Positions 36,377-45,333 of a stretch of 64,000 bases of DNA are shown here, piece by piece (the first letter of the stretch is position 1; each line of letters begins with the position of its first letter). Under the pieces are notes generated by a model that saw only the letters and a program-made list of their open reading frames with translations, was not told the DNA's origin and ran no database searches. The translations under genes and the position numbers were made by a program. Origin of the DNA: Microbacterium hominis NBRC 15708 (GTDB lineage Bacteria > Actinomycetota > Actinomycetes > Actinomycetales > Microbacteriaceae); the NCBI RefSeq assembly GCF_001592125.1, contig NZ_BCWI01000001.1, positions 372,001 through 436,000 of the forward strand. The letters are read 5' to 3'.

Positions 36377-36545
36377 TCGTTTCGGGTCTCGGCGCGTCGG
36401 AGGCCCGCGGTCACCCGCCACGGTCCCGAGCCGATGCCGCTGTGGTGCTCGATCTCGGGCCGCGGCATCCATAGGATCGACCCGGCACCATCCGTACGCC
36501 GCCTCGGCGACGGAGCATCGGGCCGATCACAGAGACGAGGTCACC

Positions 36546-36878
36546 ATGTTCGCTGTCACCACGAACGACGTTCCGGGTTATCGCATCACCAAGGTCCTCG
36601 GCGAGGTCATGGGGCTCACGGTGCGGTCGGCCAACTTCGGTCAGAACTTCACCGCCGGCTTCCGCTCGCTCGCCGGCGGCGAGATGCCCGAGTACACGAA
36701 GGTCATCTACGAGTCGCGCTTCGAGGTGATGCAGCGGATGTGGGCCGAAGCGCAGCAGCGCGGCGGCAACGCCGTGGTGGCGATGCGGTTCGACTCGGGT
36801 GCGATCGGCAGCTTCACGGAGTTCTGCGCGTACGGCACGGCCGTGGTGGTGGAGCCGCTCGATCCGGCGCAGGCGTAG
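36546..36878 (+). CDS. YbjQ family protein (DUF74, putative heavy-metal-binding fold)
   Basis: A 110-residue YbjQ/DUF74 protein. The characteristic pattern is present: GYRITKVLGEVMGLTVRSAN, then R-motif YESRFEVMQRM, and GGNAVVAMRFDSG followed by AYGTAVVVEP. The fold assembles as a homo-oligomer; the heavy-metal-binding name comes from weak structural inference, and no biochemical role is firm. The ATG at 36546 has GACGAGG upstream. It is probably monocistronic, with about 120 nt before the next gene. Confidence 0.9.
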   Translation: MFAVTTNDVPGYRITKVLGEVMGLTVRSANFGQNFTAGFRSLAGGEMPEYTKVIYESRFEVMQRMWAEAQQRGGNAVVAMRFDSGAIGSFTEFCAYGTAVVVEPLDPAQA

Positions 36879-36952
36879 CGGCATCCGGGCACGGATGCGG
36901 GTCGTCGGCGCGTCGCGGCATCCGCATCTGGTGAGTCGCGCTCGCGGCCCGC

Positions 36953-36978
36953 TAGATTTGACGCACCCGATTGCGTCA
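36953..36978 (+). promoter_or_regulatory. TAGATT -10 with overlapping 7-6-7 inverted repeat TGACGCA/TGCGTCA
   Basis: TAGATT at 36953-36958 is followed at once by TGACGCA-CCCGAT-TGCGTCA, a perfect inverted repeat spanning the expected transcription start. A repressor bound here would block the metallophosphoesterase operon. The regulator is unknown. Confidence 0.45.
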
Positions 36979-37001
36979 GCGCGCCGAACCCGGAGGTGCC
37001 C

Positions 37002-38780
37002 GTGGGCGTGCTCTCCCGCCGCCAGTTCCTCGCCGTCGTCGGCGGTCTCGCCGCTGCCGGCGCACTCCCCCGCGACGAGCTCGCGCACGCTCTCGCCGCA
37101 CCGCCGCGCGCGGTCGCCGACGCACCGAGTACGCTCCTGCAGACGATCCTGCAGGGGCCGGTTCAGAAGGGCTCCTACCGCACGCTCGTCGCCGGCGCGG
37201 GTGAGCCCCACATCGCACGCTTCGACGTGCTCGGGCGCTCCGCGGACGCCGGGCGCGCCGCATCGCGTCGGTCGCTCCTCTACCTCGCCCACCTCTCGGA
37301 CATGCACGTCATCGACGCGCAGTCGCCCGGCCGCATCGAGCCGATGATCGTGCAGGACCACGCCGCGTGGGGATCGGCATTCCATCCGCAGGACCCGCTC
37401 AGCCCGCACGTGATCGCCGCGATGACCAGGTCGATCTCCGATCTTCGGTACAGCCCCGTCACCGGCGCTCCGATGGATGCCGCCGTCGTCACCGGAGACA
37501 GCGCGGACATGCACTCGCACCGCGAGCTGCGCTGGTACATCGACCTGCTCGACGGACTGACCGTCGACCCGCGCACGAGCGACACGTTCCAGGGCGTACA
37601 GGCGTGGGCCGAGGCCGTCTGGGCCTATCGGCCGGCCGATCCGACGGGCGGCGCGTTCGGCGCCTACGGCTTCCCCACCCTGCCGAGCCTGCTCGACGAG
37701 GCGATCGCCCGCCCCGTGTCGTCGGTGGGCTTGCCCGCCCCCTGGTACACGGTCTACGGAAACCACGAGACGCTCCTGCTCGGAACGTTCGACCTCGACA
37801 CGCAACTGCGCGCCCTCGCGGTGGGCGGACGCAAGTCGTACACCCTGGAGGCGACGGCGGCGATGGCGCTCGGCGGCTACGCGGCGCGCACCAGCGCCGT
37901 GCAGCAGACCCTGGATGCGTGGGGGCTCGAGCTGGGGCTGCGTCCCGGATTCAAGGCGGTCCCCGCCGATCCGGGGCGTGCGCTGTTCACGCAGCAGGAG
38001 TTCATGACGGAGCATTTCCGCACGGCGGATCGTCCCGGCCCGGTGGGGCACGGCTTCACCGAGGAGAATCTGCGCTCCGGCCAGACGTGGTGGAAGGCCG
38101 ATCTGTCGCCGCGGGTGCGGGTGTTCGGCCTGGACACCTGCAACCAGGTCGCGGGCCCCGACGGCGCCGTGCCGAAGAACCAGTTCGACTGGCTCGAGGC
38201 GGAGCTCGTCACGGCCACCAAGGAGAACCGGCTCGCGATCGTGCTCAGCCATCACAACAGCGACACCCTGGAGAACCGGGCACAGCGGCCCGGGCAGGAG
38301 GAGGTGCTGCTCGGAGCCGACGAGTTCGTGGCGATGCTCGTGAGATACCCCGTGGTGGTGGCGTGGCTGAACGGACACACCCACCTGAACCAGATCCTCG
38401 CGCACCGGGCGCCCGGCGGTGGCGGCTTCTGGGAGATCACGACCGCATCCTGCATCGACTTCCCACAGCAGCAGCAGACCGTGGAACTCGTCGACAACCG
38501 GGACGGCACGCTCTCGATCTTCACGACCGTCGTCGACCACGCCGCCGATCCGCGGCCGGGAAGCGGCGGCGACTATCTCGCGCTCGCTTCGCGCAGTCGC
38601 GAGCTCGCGTCCAACGACTGGGCCGAGACTCCACTGATGCGCCGCGGATCGGCGCTCGACCGCAACACCGAGCTCCTCCTGCCCGCGCCGTTCGATCTCG
38701 CGACGATCAGCGACGCGGCGCTCGAAGCGCAGCATCTCGCCGCGCGCACGCGCATCCTCGCGCACGAGGGGAACCTCTGA
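37002..38780 (+). CDS. TIGR03767-type metallophosphoesterase, Tat-exported
   Basis: A 592-residue calcineurin-like metallophosphoesterase of the actinobacterial TIGR03767 type. A twin-arginine signal is visible (SRRQFLAVVGGLAAAGALP). Metal-binding motifs are HLSDMHVIDAQSP (DxH), VVTGDSADMHSH (GD), YGNHETLL (GNHE) and later LSHHNSD and NGHTHLNQ. The start is one of three in-frame GTG codons (36996, 37002, 37008). I take 37002 because GGAGG ends 5 nt before it. The stop overlaps the following lipoprotein gene (TGATG), and a third gene is coupled too, so this is a three-gene envelope operon. The substrate is unknown. Confidence 0.87.
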   Translation: MGVLSRRQFLAVVGGLAAAGALPRDELAHALAAPPRAVADAPSTLLQTILQGPVQKGSYRTLVAGAGEPHIARFDVLGRSADAGRAASRRSLLYLAHLSDMHVIDAQSPGRIEPMIVQDHAAWGSAFHPQDPLSPHVIAAMTRSISDLRYSPVTGAPMDAAVVTGDSADMHSHRELRWYIDLLDGLTVDPRTSDTFQGVQAWAEAVWAYRPADPTGGAFGAYGFPTLPSLLDEAIARPVSSVGLPAPWYTVYGNHETLLLGTFDLDTQLRALAVGGRKSYTLEATAAMALGGYAARTSAVQQTLDAWGLELGLRPGFKAVPADPGRALFTQQEFMTEHFRTADRPGPVGHGFTEENLRSGQTWWKADLSPRVRVFGLDTCNQVAGPDGAVPKNQFDWLEAELVTATKENRLAIVLSHHNSDTLENRAQRPGQEEVLLGADEFVAMLVRYPVVVAWLNGHTHLNQILAHRAPGGGGFWEITTASCIDFPQQQQTVELVDNRDGTLSIFTTVVDHAADPRPGSGGDYLALASRSRELASNDWAETPLMRRGSALDRNTELLLPAPFDLATISDAALEAQHLAARTRILAHEGNL

Positions 38781-39133
38781 TGCGCGCCGCTCGGCTCGTC
38801 TGCGCCCTCGTGGCGTGCGCCGTCGCCGCGAGCCTGGCGGGCTGCTCGCAGGTCGCCGCCCTCGCGCCGGTCGGAGGAAACGGCCTGGCCGAAGTGCGCT
38901 TCGGAGCGATCGACGTCCTGCAGCAGAAGGGCATCGATCTGCTCGAGGCGCCCGTCTGCGCGACCGTGGGGGCAGGGCCCGCGGTGACCTGCACCGGCCG
39001 CACGCTCGACGGCCGCGACGTCTCGGTCGCCTCCAGCGTCTCGTCGGACGCGCGACTGGACGTGCTCGTCGGCGGACAGACGCTCTTCTCCGGCCTCCTG
39101 TCGGATGTGCTCGACGCGGCGGCGCGCGGATGA
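38780..39133 (+). CDS. Small putative lipoprotein
   Basis: A 117-residue exported protein. An n-region MRAAR and hydrophobic LVCALVACAVAASLAGC end in a lipobox (SLAGC), with lipid attachment expected at that Cys. The mature part contains two more Cys (EAPVCATVG and AVTCTGRTLDG) that could form a disulphide, and ends in a short amphipathic segment. The ATG overlaps the stop of the metallophosphoesterase, and its own stop overlaps the next start. I recognise no family with certainty; the pattern resembles small actinobacterial DUF4333-like lipoproteins but that is a guess. Confidence 0.78.
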   Translation: MRAARLVCALVACAVAASLAGCSQVAALAPVGGNGLAEVRFGAIDVLQQKGIDLLEAPVCATVGAGPAVTCTGRTLDGRDVSVASSVSSDARLDVLVGGQTLFSGLLSDVLDAAARG

Positions 39134-39714
39134 GCGCCGCTCCGACGTCGCTGACGCGGGTGGCCCTCGCGGGGGTCGTCGTGGTGGCCAACGCCGCCGC
39201 ACAGGCTGCGCTCGTCGCGGTCGCGCCGCGTCAACCGCTGGATGCCGCTGCCATCGCCCTCGCCGTCGTCTCCGGTGTGGTCCTCGGTGCGGGGGCGGCC
39301 GCGCTGTGGGTGATCGCCCAGGGGCGGTTCCGGGCGCGGACGGTGGGCCGCACGGCGGTCGCCGCGGTCGCCGTCGCCCTGTTCGCGGTGGCGGCACCCG
39401 TCGCGATCCCGGTCGTGGTCGCGATCGCCTGCCCCGTGATCGCGGCGGACCGCCCGGTCGTCGCCGGGACGGGGCTGCGGCGGCATCCCTGGCGCACCGC
39501 CTTCCATCTGGTGCTGACGGCTCTGGCGGTCGTCCTGGCGAGCGTGGTGGCGATGCTTCTCGGGCTGCTCGCGCCCGGCGCGATCGGGTCCGCCGCCGCG
39601 TGGCTGATCATCGGAGCCGGCGCCGCCGTCATCACCGGGAGCTGGCAGCGCTGGGCACGCCGTGCTGAGTCCGAGCACGGCACGCGCACGGCCCCGGCAT
39701 CCGCTCAGCCGTAG
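39130..39714 (+). CDS. Hypothetical five- to six-TM membrane protein
   Basis: A 194-residue, very Ala/Val-rich integral membrane protein. Hydrophobic helices include VALAGVVVVANAAAQAALVA, IALAVVSGVVLGAGAAALWV, VAAVAVALFAVAAPVAIPVV, FHLVLTALAVVLASVVAMLL and AAAWLIIGAGAAVITGSW. No catalytic motif is seen. It is the last gene of the metallophosphoesterase operon (ATGA overlap). Its 3' end overlaps the convergent glnE stop by 10 nt. Confidence 0.75.
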   Translation: MSAAPTSLTRVALAGVVVVANAAAQAALVAVAPRQPLDAAAIALAVVSGVVLGAGAAALWVIAQGRFRARTVGRTAVAAVAVALFAVAAPVAIPVVVAIACPVIAADRPVVAGTGLRRHPWRTAFHLVLTALAVVLASVVAMLLGLLAPGAIGSAAAWLIIGAGAAVITGSWQRWARRAESEHGTRTAPASAQP

Positions 39715-42704
39715 AAGAGCTTCTCGAAGTCGCGGCGCGCCCGTCGCGCCGTGCGCAGCCACTCCTCCTCGACGAGGGTGGCCGACCGCGGCGGGTACTC
39801 CAGCAGACGGCCGATGCCGTCGAGCTTGCCGCGATCGGTCGGAAGGACGTCGCTCGTCTGGCCGGACAGCAGCGTGTTGGCCGACCGCAGTCGACTCGCG
39901 AGCCGCCACGCGTCGTGGAGACGCTGCGCGGCGGCATCCGGCACCAGTCCGGCCGCCCGGGCGGCCTCGAGCGCGTCGAGGGTGGATGTCGTGCGCAGCG
40001 CTGGGACGTCGTGCGCGTGCTCGTGCTGCCAGAGCTGCACGAGCCATTCGACATCGCTCAGCCCGCCGGGGCCGAGTTTGAGGTGTCGCGACCGGTCGGC
40101 GCCCTGGGGCAGTCGCTCGTTCTCGACGCGCGCCTTGATCCGCTTGATCTCCCGCAGGTCCTGCTGCACGGGATGCCGGGGGTAGCGCACCTCGTCGGCG
40201 AGGGCCATGAACCGGCCGACGAGCTTCACGCTCCCGGCGACGCCGCGAGCGCGCAGCAGGGCCTGGGCCTCCCACGAGAGCGACCACCGTCGGTAGTACT
40301 CCGTGTAGGAGTCCAGCGACCTCACGAGCGGTCCGTTGCGCCCTTCCGGACGCAGGTCGGCGTCGAGCTCGAACGGGACCCGATGATCTTCGGAGTAGGT
40401 GCGGATGCCGGCGACCAGGCGCAGCGCGAGATCGTGCGCGCGCTGCGGGTCGAGGCCGTTCGCGTCGTAGACGTAGAGCACGTCGGCGTCGGATCCGAAG
40501 CCCAGCTCTCCCCCGCCGAAGCGGCCCATCGCGATGACCGAGAAGTCCAGCGCGGCGTCCTCGGCGCCGACGATGTCGCGGCGGACCGCGCGCAGCGTGG
40601 CCTGGATGGTCACCTCGCTGACCGTTGTGAGGCCCTGTGCGAGCTCGTCGATCGTCAGCGTGCCCAGCACGGCCCCGAAGGCGAGCCGCAGCAGCTCCCG
40701 ACGACGCAGAGCGCGCACGGCGCGCATGGCCTCGACCACCGTCTCGTGCCGCGTCTGGATCGCGCGCGCCTCTTCCTGGAGGGCGACGCCGGGGCGCGGG
40801 CGGAGCTGGTCTTCGGAATCGAGCCAGGCGACCGACTCGGGGATCCACTCCATCAGCTCGCCGATGTAGCGCGATCCCGACAGCACGCGGGTGAGCCGCT
40901 CGGCGGCACCCGCCGAGTCGCGCAGCATCCTCAGGAACCAGGGCGTGTCGCCCAGACGCTCGCTGATGCGCCGGAAGGCGAGCAGGCCGTAGTCCGGATC
41001 GACCCCGTCGGCGAACCACCGGATCATGACCGGCATCAGATGACGCTGGATGGTGGCCTTGCGGCTCAGACCGCCCGTGAGCGCGCCGATGTGACGCAGC
41101 GCCCCCGCCGGATCGCGGAACCCGATGGCCGCGAGGCGATCGTGCGCCTGCGCGGTCGACAGCTGCTGCTCGTCCGAGCTCAGCGCCGCGACCGCCGACA
41201 GCAGCGGGCGGTAGAACAGGCGCACGTGGATCTCGCGCACCTCGCGCTTGATGCCCTCCCACAGCGCCCAGACGCCGGGCCCGCCGTCCGCCAGGCGCGA
41301 CGCGCGAGCGAGCACCCGCAGACCGTCGGGCTGCTGAGGCATGAGGTGGGTGCGGCGCAGGTCACGCAGCTGCACGCGATGCTCGAGGACCCGCAGCACC
41401 CGGTAGTCATGCGAGAACGTCGCGGCATCCTCGCGCCCGATGTAGCCCGCGCCGACGAGCGCCTCGAGCGCATCGAGGGTGCCCCGTTGCCGGATCGTGT
41501 CGTCGGTGAGCCCGTGCACGAGCTGGAGCAGCTGAACGGTGAACTCGATGTCGCGGATGCCGCCGGGACCGAGCTTCAGCTGGTACGGGACCTCCGCTGC
41601 GGGGATGTGGTCCGTCACCCGCTCGCGCATGCGCTGCACGCTGTCGACGAAGTTCTCCCGGGCCGCGCTCGTCCAGATCTTCGGCTGGACGGCCGCGACG
41701 TATGCCTCGCCGAGAATACGGTCGCCGGCCAACGGGCGTGCCTTGAGGAGGGCCTGGAACTCCCAGCTCTTCGCCCAGCGGTCGTAGTACGAGAGGTGGG
41801 AGTCGAGGGTCCGCACGAGGGCGCCCTGCTTGCCTTCCGGGCGCAGATTGGCGTCGACCTCCCACAGGGGAGGCTCGATCTCCATCCCGGAGATGCCGCG
41901 CATCGTCTGCACTGCGAGCCGCGTCGCGATGTCGATCACGCGGCTCTCGCCCACCTGCTCGACGAGTTGCGGGTCTCCCCCGCCCACGAAGATGACGTCG
42001 ACGTCGCTGACGTAGTTGAGCTCGCGCGCGCCGGTCTTGCCCATACCGATGATCGCGAGCTGCGTCGCCGCGACCTGGTCGCGCGGGAACAGACCCGATC
42101 CGGGCGCACCCCCGGCGACCCGCGTCCGCGCGACGCAGAGGGATGCCTCGAGTGCGGCACCGGCGGCATCCGCCAGGCTCGCCGCGACCGGTGCGAGCAC
42201 GGCGACGGCGTCGTCGGCACCGAGGTCGTGGGCGGCGATGCGCGCGAGCATGCGCCGGTAGCGGACACGGAGGGCCACCCACGCGCTCTCGTCGCCCGTC
42301 GCGGCGAAACCGTCGGCATCCGCGCCGACCGCATCGGTCAGCTCGCGGCGCAACTCCTCCGCCGTCGGCAGCGGCACCTCGGGGCCGACGAGGTGGGCGA
42401 GCTCGGCGGGGTGTCGGAGGAAGAAGTCGGCGAATCCCGTCGACGCGCCCAGCAGGCGCCACAGCGCGGAGCCTCCCCGCGTGAGCGCCTCCGCGACGGC
42501 GGTGGCGTCGCGGCGCGCGATGCGCGCGAGCGCCGCCAGAGCGCCGTCCGGATCGGCCGCGTGCTGGGCACCGCGCAGGATGTCCTCGCGGGAGAGGCCC
42601 AGGGCCTCCGCCAGCTCGGTCAGCAGCGCGTCGGCGTCGCCGAGGTCACCGAATCCGTCGCGCGCCAGCAGCGTCAGAACCGACGTGCGCTCGCTCGATG
42701 TCAT
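39705..42704 (-). CDS. glnE: Bifunctional glutamine-synthetase adenylyltransferase/deadenylase
   Basis: A 999-residue regulator of glutamine synthetase. Two nucleotidyltransferase domains are visible: the N-terminal one with LNYVSDVDVIFVGGGDP and the C-terminal one with GFGSDADVLYVYDANG. Each is followed by a helical GlnD/PII-uridylyltransferase-like part (KLGPGGIRDIEFTVQLLQL and KLGPGGLSDVEWLVQLWQ). It adenylylates or deadenylylates the Tyr of GlnA in response to nitrogen state. It is 6 nt downstream of glnA2, on the same strand, the conserved actinobacterial arrangement. Its last 10 nt overlap a convergent gene. Confidence 0.97.
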   Translation of the reverse strand: MTSSERTSVLTLLARDGFGDLGDADALLTELAEALGLSREDILRGAQHAADPDGALAALARIARRDATAVAEALTRGGSALWRLLGASTGFADFFLRHPAELAHLVGPEVPLPTAEELRRELTDAVGADADGFAATGDESAWVALRVRYRRMLARIAAHDLGADDAVAVLAPVAASLADAAGAALEASLCVARTRVAGGAPGSGLFPRDQVAATQLAIIGMGKTGARELNYVSDVDVIFVGGGDPQLVEQVGESRVIDIATRLAVQTMRGISGMEIEPPLWEVDANLRPEGKQGALVRTLDSHLSYYDRWAKSWEFQALLKARPLAGDRILGEAYVAAVQPKIWTSAARENFVDSVQRMRERVTDHIPAAEVPYQLKLGPGGIRDIEFTVQLLQLVHGLTDDTIRQRGTLDALEALVGAGYIGREDAATFSHDYRVLRVLEHRVQLRDLRRTHLMPQQPDGLRVLARASRLADGGPGVWALWEGIKREVREIHVRLFYRPLLSAVAALSSDEQQLSTAQAHDRLAAIGFRDPAGALRHIGALTGGLSRKATIQRHLMPVMIRWFADGVDPDYGLLAFRRISERLGDTPWFLRMLRDSAGAAERLTRVLSGSRYIGELMEWIPESVAWLDSEDQLRPRPGVALQEEARAIQTRHETVVEAMRAVRALRRRELLRLAFGAVLGTLTIDELAQGLTTVSEVTIQATLRAVRRDIVGAEDAALDFSVIAMGRFGGGELGFGSDADVLYVYDANGLDPQRAHDLALRLVAGIRTYSEDHRVPFELDADLRPEGRNGPLVRSLDSYTEYYRRWSLSWEAQALLRARGVAGSVKLVGRFMALADEVRYPRHPVQQDLREIKRIKARVENERLPQGADRSRHLKLGPGGLSDVEWLVQLWQHEHAHDVPALRTTSTLDALEAARAAGLVPDAAAQRLHDAWRLASRLRSANTLLSGQTSDVLPTDRGKLDGIGRLLEYPPRSATLVEEEWLRTARRARRDFEKLFYG

Positions 42705-42710
42705 GACGGA

Positions 42711-44048
42711 TCAGAGCATCTCCAGGTTGCTCTTCAGCTCGAAGGGCGTCACCTGTGCACGGTACTCGTGCCACTCGCGGCGCTTGTTGAGCAGCACGTA
42801 GTTGAACACCTGCTCGCCCAGCGTCTCGGCGACCAGCTCCGACTCCTCCATGTACTCCAGCGCGTGGTCGAGGCTCGCGGGCAGCTGCGCGTAGCCGAGC
42901 GCGCGTCGCTCGGCATCCGTGAGCGACCAGACGTTGTCCTCGGCCTCCGGCGGAAGCTCGTATCCCTCCTCGATGCCCTTCAGGCCCGCGGCGAGCATCA
43001 GCGCGAAGGCGAGGTACGGGTTCGCCGCCGAGTCGAGCGCGCGGTACTCCACCCGCGTCGACTGCCCCTTGTTCGGCTTGTACATGGGCACCCGCACGAG
43101 GGCGGAGCGGTTGTTGTGACCCCAGCAGATGAAGCTGGGCGCCTCGTCGCCGCCCCAGAGCCGCTTGTACGAGTTGACGAACTGGTTGGTCACCGCGGCG
43201 ATCTCGTTCGCGTGGGTGAGCAGTCCGGCGATGAACTGGCGACCGGTCTTCGACAGCTGATACTGCGCGCCCTCCTCGTAGAAGGCGTTCTGGTCGCCCT
43301 CGAAGAGCGACATGTGCGTGTGCATGCCGCTTCCCGGCTTGCCGGACAGGGGCTTCGGCATGAAGGTCGCGTACACGCCCTGCTCGATCGCCACCTCCTT
43401 GACCACGGTGCGGAAGGTCATGATGTTGTCGGCGGTCGCGAGGGCGTCCGCGTAGCGCAGATCGATCTCGTTCTGCCCGGGGCCGCCCTCGTGGTGGCTG
43501 TACTCCACCGAGATGCCGAGGTCCTCGAGCATCCGCACGCTGCGGCGGCGGAAGTCGTGGGCCGTGCCGCCGGGGACGTTGTCGAAGTAGCCGGCGGAAT
43601 CCACCGGCTCCGGGCCTTCGGGTCCGAACGACGACGACTTCAGCAGGTAGAACTCGATCTCGGGGTGGGTGTAGAACGTGAACCCGGCATCCGCCGCCTT
43701 CGCGAGCGTGCGCTTGAGCACGTGACGCGGGTCTGCCACGGCCGGCTGCCCGTCGGGCGTGGTGATGTCGCAGAACATGCGGGCCGTCGGGTCGATCTCA
43801 CCGCGCCACGGGAGCGTCTGGAACGTCGTCGGGTCGGGGTGGGCGAGCAGATCCGACTCGTACGAGCGGGTCAGGCCCTCGATGGCCGATCCGTCGAAGC
43901 CGAGTCCTTCGGTGAAGGCGCCCTCCACCTCGGCGGGGGCGATCGCGACCGACTTCAGCGTTCCGATCACATCGGTGAACCAGAGGCGGACGAACTTCAC
44001 GCCCCGCTCTTCGATCGTGCGCAGTACGAAGTCCCGTTGCTTGTCCAT
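42711..44048 (-). CDS. glnA2: GlnA2-type glutamine synthetase
   Basis: A 445-residue glutamine-synthetase-family enzyme. GLGFDGSAIEGLTRSYESDL, the acidic metal site HPEIEFYLL, HHEGGPGQNEIDLRYADAL and KPGSGMHTHMSLF are intact. The adenylylation Tyr region of GlnA (DLYELPPEE) is replaced by GYELPPEAED, so this enzyme is not expected to be controlled by GlnE even though the genes adjoin. In Mycobacterium tuberculosis the same gene pair (glnA2-glnE) occurs. Some GlnA-like paralogues act on polyamines or ethanolamine, so plain glutamine synthesis is likely but not certain. GAGAGGA precedes the ATG. Confidence 0.93.
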   Translation of the reverse strand: MDKQRDFVLRTIEERGVKFVRLWFTDVIGTLKSVAIAPAEVEGAFTEGLGFDGSAIEGLTRSYESDLLAHPDPTTFQTLPWRGEIDPTARMFCDITTPDGQPAVADPRHVLKRTLAKAADAGFTFYTHPEIEFYLLKSSSFGPEGPEPVDSAGYFDNVPGGTAHDFRRRSVRMLEDLGISVEYSHHEGGPGQNEIDLRYADALATADNIMTFRTVVKEVAIEQGVYATFMPKPLSGKPGSGMHTHMSLFEGDQNAFYEEGAQYQLSKTGRQFIAGLLTHANEIAAVTNQFVNSYKRLWGGDEAPSFICWGHNNRSALVRVPMYKPNKGQSTRVEYRALDSAANPYLAFALMLAAGLKGIEEGYELPPEAEDNVWSLTDAERRALGYAQLPASLDHALEYMEESELVAETLGEQVFNYVLLNKRREWHEYRAQVTPFELKSNLEML

Positions 44049-44097
44049 CGCGTCCTCTCAGATGCCGCTTCGAAGGGAAGCCGGGCCGAAGGCCAGA

Positions 44098-44325
44098 CTA
44101 TCGGTCCCCGTCGGTGTGCGAAGCGTCGCCCGACGTACCCCAGTCGCCCTCGCGGGCGTCGTCCTCGGCCCACTCGCGCGAACGCTTCGCGAGCAGCTCC
44201 GGAGCCTTCGCCGCCTCTTCGGCCGTGTCGAACGGTCCGGCGCGGTCGATGGCGGGCGACTCGAACCCGCGCTCGACGGCGCCGGTCGTGAGGTTGTACC
44301 AGTACTTCTCGTCGCCTGACGTCAT
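44098..44325 (-). CDS. Small SPOR-like/methionine aminopeptidase-associated actinobacterial protein
   Basis: A 75-residue acidic protein with the conserved actinobacterial opening EKYWYNLTTGAVERG and a central DRAGPFDTAEEAAKAPEL. Entries of this kind are usually named 'SPOR domain-containing protein' because of the pattern GPFDTxxEA, although a full SPOR domain is not obvious. The C-terminal third is charged and low-complexity. A good ribosome site (AGGAAGGA) precedes the ATG at 44325. It lies between glnA2 and the divergent ppgK. Confidence 0.75.
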   Translation of the reverse strand: MTSGDEKYWYNLTTGAVERGFESPAIDRAGPFDTAEEAAKAPELLAKRSREWAEDDAREGDWGTSGDASHTDGDR

Positions 44326-44385
44326 GGCAGGTCCTTCCTGTGGGGGCTCTGGCTCGATCCTAACGATGGGCGCGGAGGACCTGGA

Positions 44386-44391
44386 TAGGCT
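44386..44391 (+). promoter_or_regulatory. -10 element TAGGCT, leaderless geometry before ppgK
   Basis: TAGGCT followed by 7 nt (GGACCGC) and the ATG at 44399. There is no ribosome site, so the transcript probably starts at the ATG. Confidence 0.6.
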
Positions 44392-44398
44392 GGACCGC

Positions 44399-45157
44399 AT
44401 GACGACGAAGGCGACCCGCGCGGTCGGTGTGGACATCGGCGGAACCGGCATCAAGGGTGCCCTCGTTGACCTCGAGGAGGGAAAGCTCCTCAGCGACCGC
44501 GCGAAGGTGGCGACGCCGACCGGCGCCGAGCCCGACGACGTGCTGGCGGCGGTGCAGACCGTTCTCGACACGCTCGGCGTCACCGACGCCGACATCCCGC
44601 TGGGCGTCGCGTTCCCCGCGATCGTCAAGAACGGCAAGACCCTCTCCGCGGCCAACGTCGCCGACACCTGGGTCGGCTTCGAAGCCGAGAAGTTCTTCGA
44701 GGACGGCCTCGGCCGTGAGATCCACTTCGCGAACGACGCGGATGTCGCCGGTGTCGCGGAGGCGCGATACGGTGCCGCTCGCGACGTGCCCGGCCTCGTG
44801 CTGCTGACGACGCTCGGCACCGGCATCGGGACCGCCATGCTGTACAACGGCGTCCTGATCCCGAACGCCGAACTCGGACATCTCCAGCGTGCGCATCACG
44901 GCAAGGATGCCGAGGCGTGGGCGGCCTACTCGGCGATGGAGCGCGACGAGCTCACGTGGAAGAAGTGGGCCAAGCGCCTGCAGTGGTATTACAGCTACCT
45001 CGACTTCCTCCTGAGCCCCGATCTGTTCATCGTCGGCGGAGGGGTCTCGAAGCACGCCGACGAGTTCCTGCCGCTGCTGCAGCTCTCCACACCCATCGTC
45101 CCCGCCACGCACCGCAACAACGCGGGGATCATCGGCGCGGCGGCGCTGGCGGTGTAG
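44399..45157 (+). CDS. ppgK: Polyphosphate glucokinase (ROK family)
   Basis: A 252-residue ROK-family sugar kinase, the usual length for actinobacterial PpgK. It phosphorylates glucose using polyphosphate, and often ATP too. The phosphate-binding motif VDIGGTGIKGALVD opens the protein. The substrate loop FANDADVAGVAEARYG contains the catalytic Asp, and the second phosphate site LTTLGTGIGTAML and the Glu/His region (NAELGHLQ) follow. The C-terminal LFIVGGGVSKHADEF is intact. The start is fixed by a TAGGCT promoter 7 nt upstream. A hairpin terminator follows. Confidence 0.96.
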   Translation: MTTKATRAVGVDIGGTGIKGALVDLEEGKLLSDRAKVATPTGAEPDDVLAAVQTVLDTLGVTDADIPLGVAFPAIVKNGKTLSAANVADTWVGFEAEKFFEDGLGREIHFANDADVAGVAEARYGAARDVPGLVLLTTLGTGIGTAMLYNGVLIPNAELGHLQRAHHGKDAEAWAAYSAMERDELTWKKWAKRLQWYYSYLDFLLSPDLFIVGGGVSKHADEFLPLLQLSTPIVPATHRNNAGIIGAAALAV

Positions 45158-45255
45158 CGCGATCGACTGTTGCCACGCGCGTCCTGTTCGCTCTATGGTG
45201 AGCCTGACGGTCTGGGGACTGTCGAGCTCCACTTTCACACGCTGATGCAAGCGGC

Positions 45256-45293
45256 GGAGAGGCGGGACGCAGAGCTGCGTTCCGCCTCTCTCC
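45256..45293 (+). terminator. ppgK terminator hairpin
   Basis: GGAGAGGCGGGACGCAG and CTGCGTTCCGCCTCTCTCC form a long stem with one G-T mismatch and a bulge, followed by GTCTTAC. Confidence 0.75.
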
Positions 45294-45320
45294 GTCTTAC
45301 CGTCGTCGCGCTGCGCGGCG

Positions 45321-45326
45321 TAGGCT
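45321..45326 (+). promoter_or_regulatory. -10 element TAGGCT, leaderless geometry before the 67-aa ORF
   Basis: TAGGCT, 7 nt (CGTCGCC), then the ATG at 45334. Identical in layout to the elements before ppgK and the DUF4191 gene. Confidence 0.6.
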
Positions 45327-45333
45327 CGTCGCC

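Noticed and set aside
39915..44291. A 1458-codon plus-strand open frame antisense to glnE and glnA2
   Set aside because: It has Arg/Val/Asp-rich composition with no domain, and it mirrors codon positions of the two well-supported minus-strand genes. It is a GC-bias artefact.
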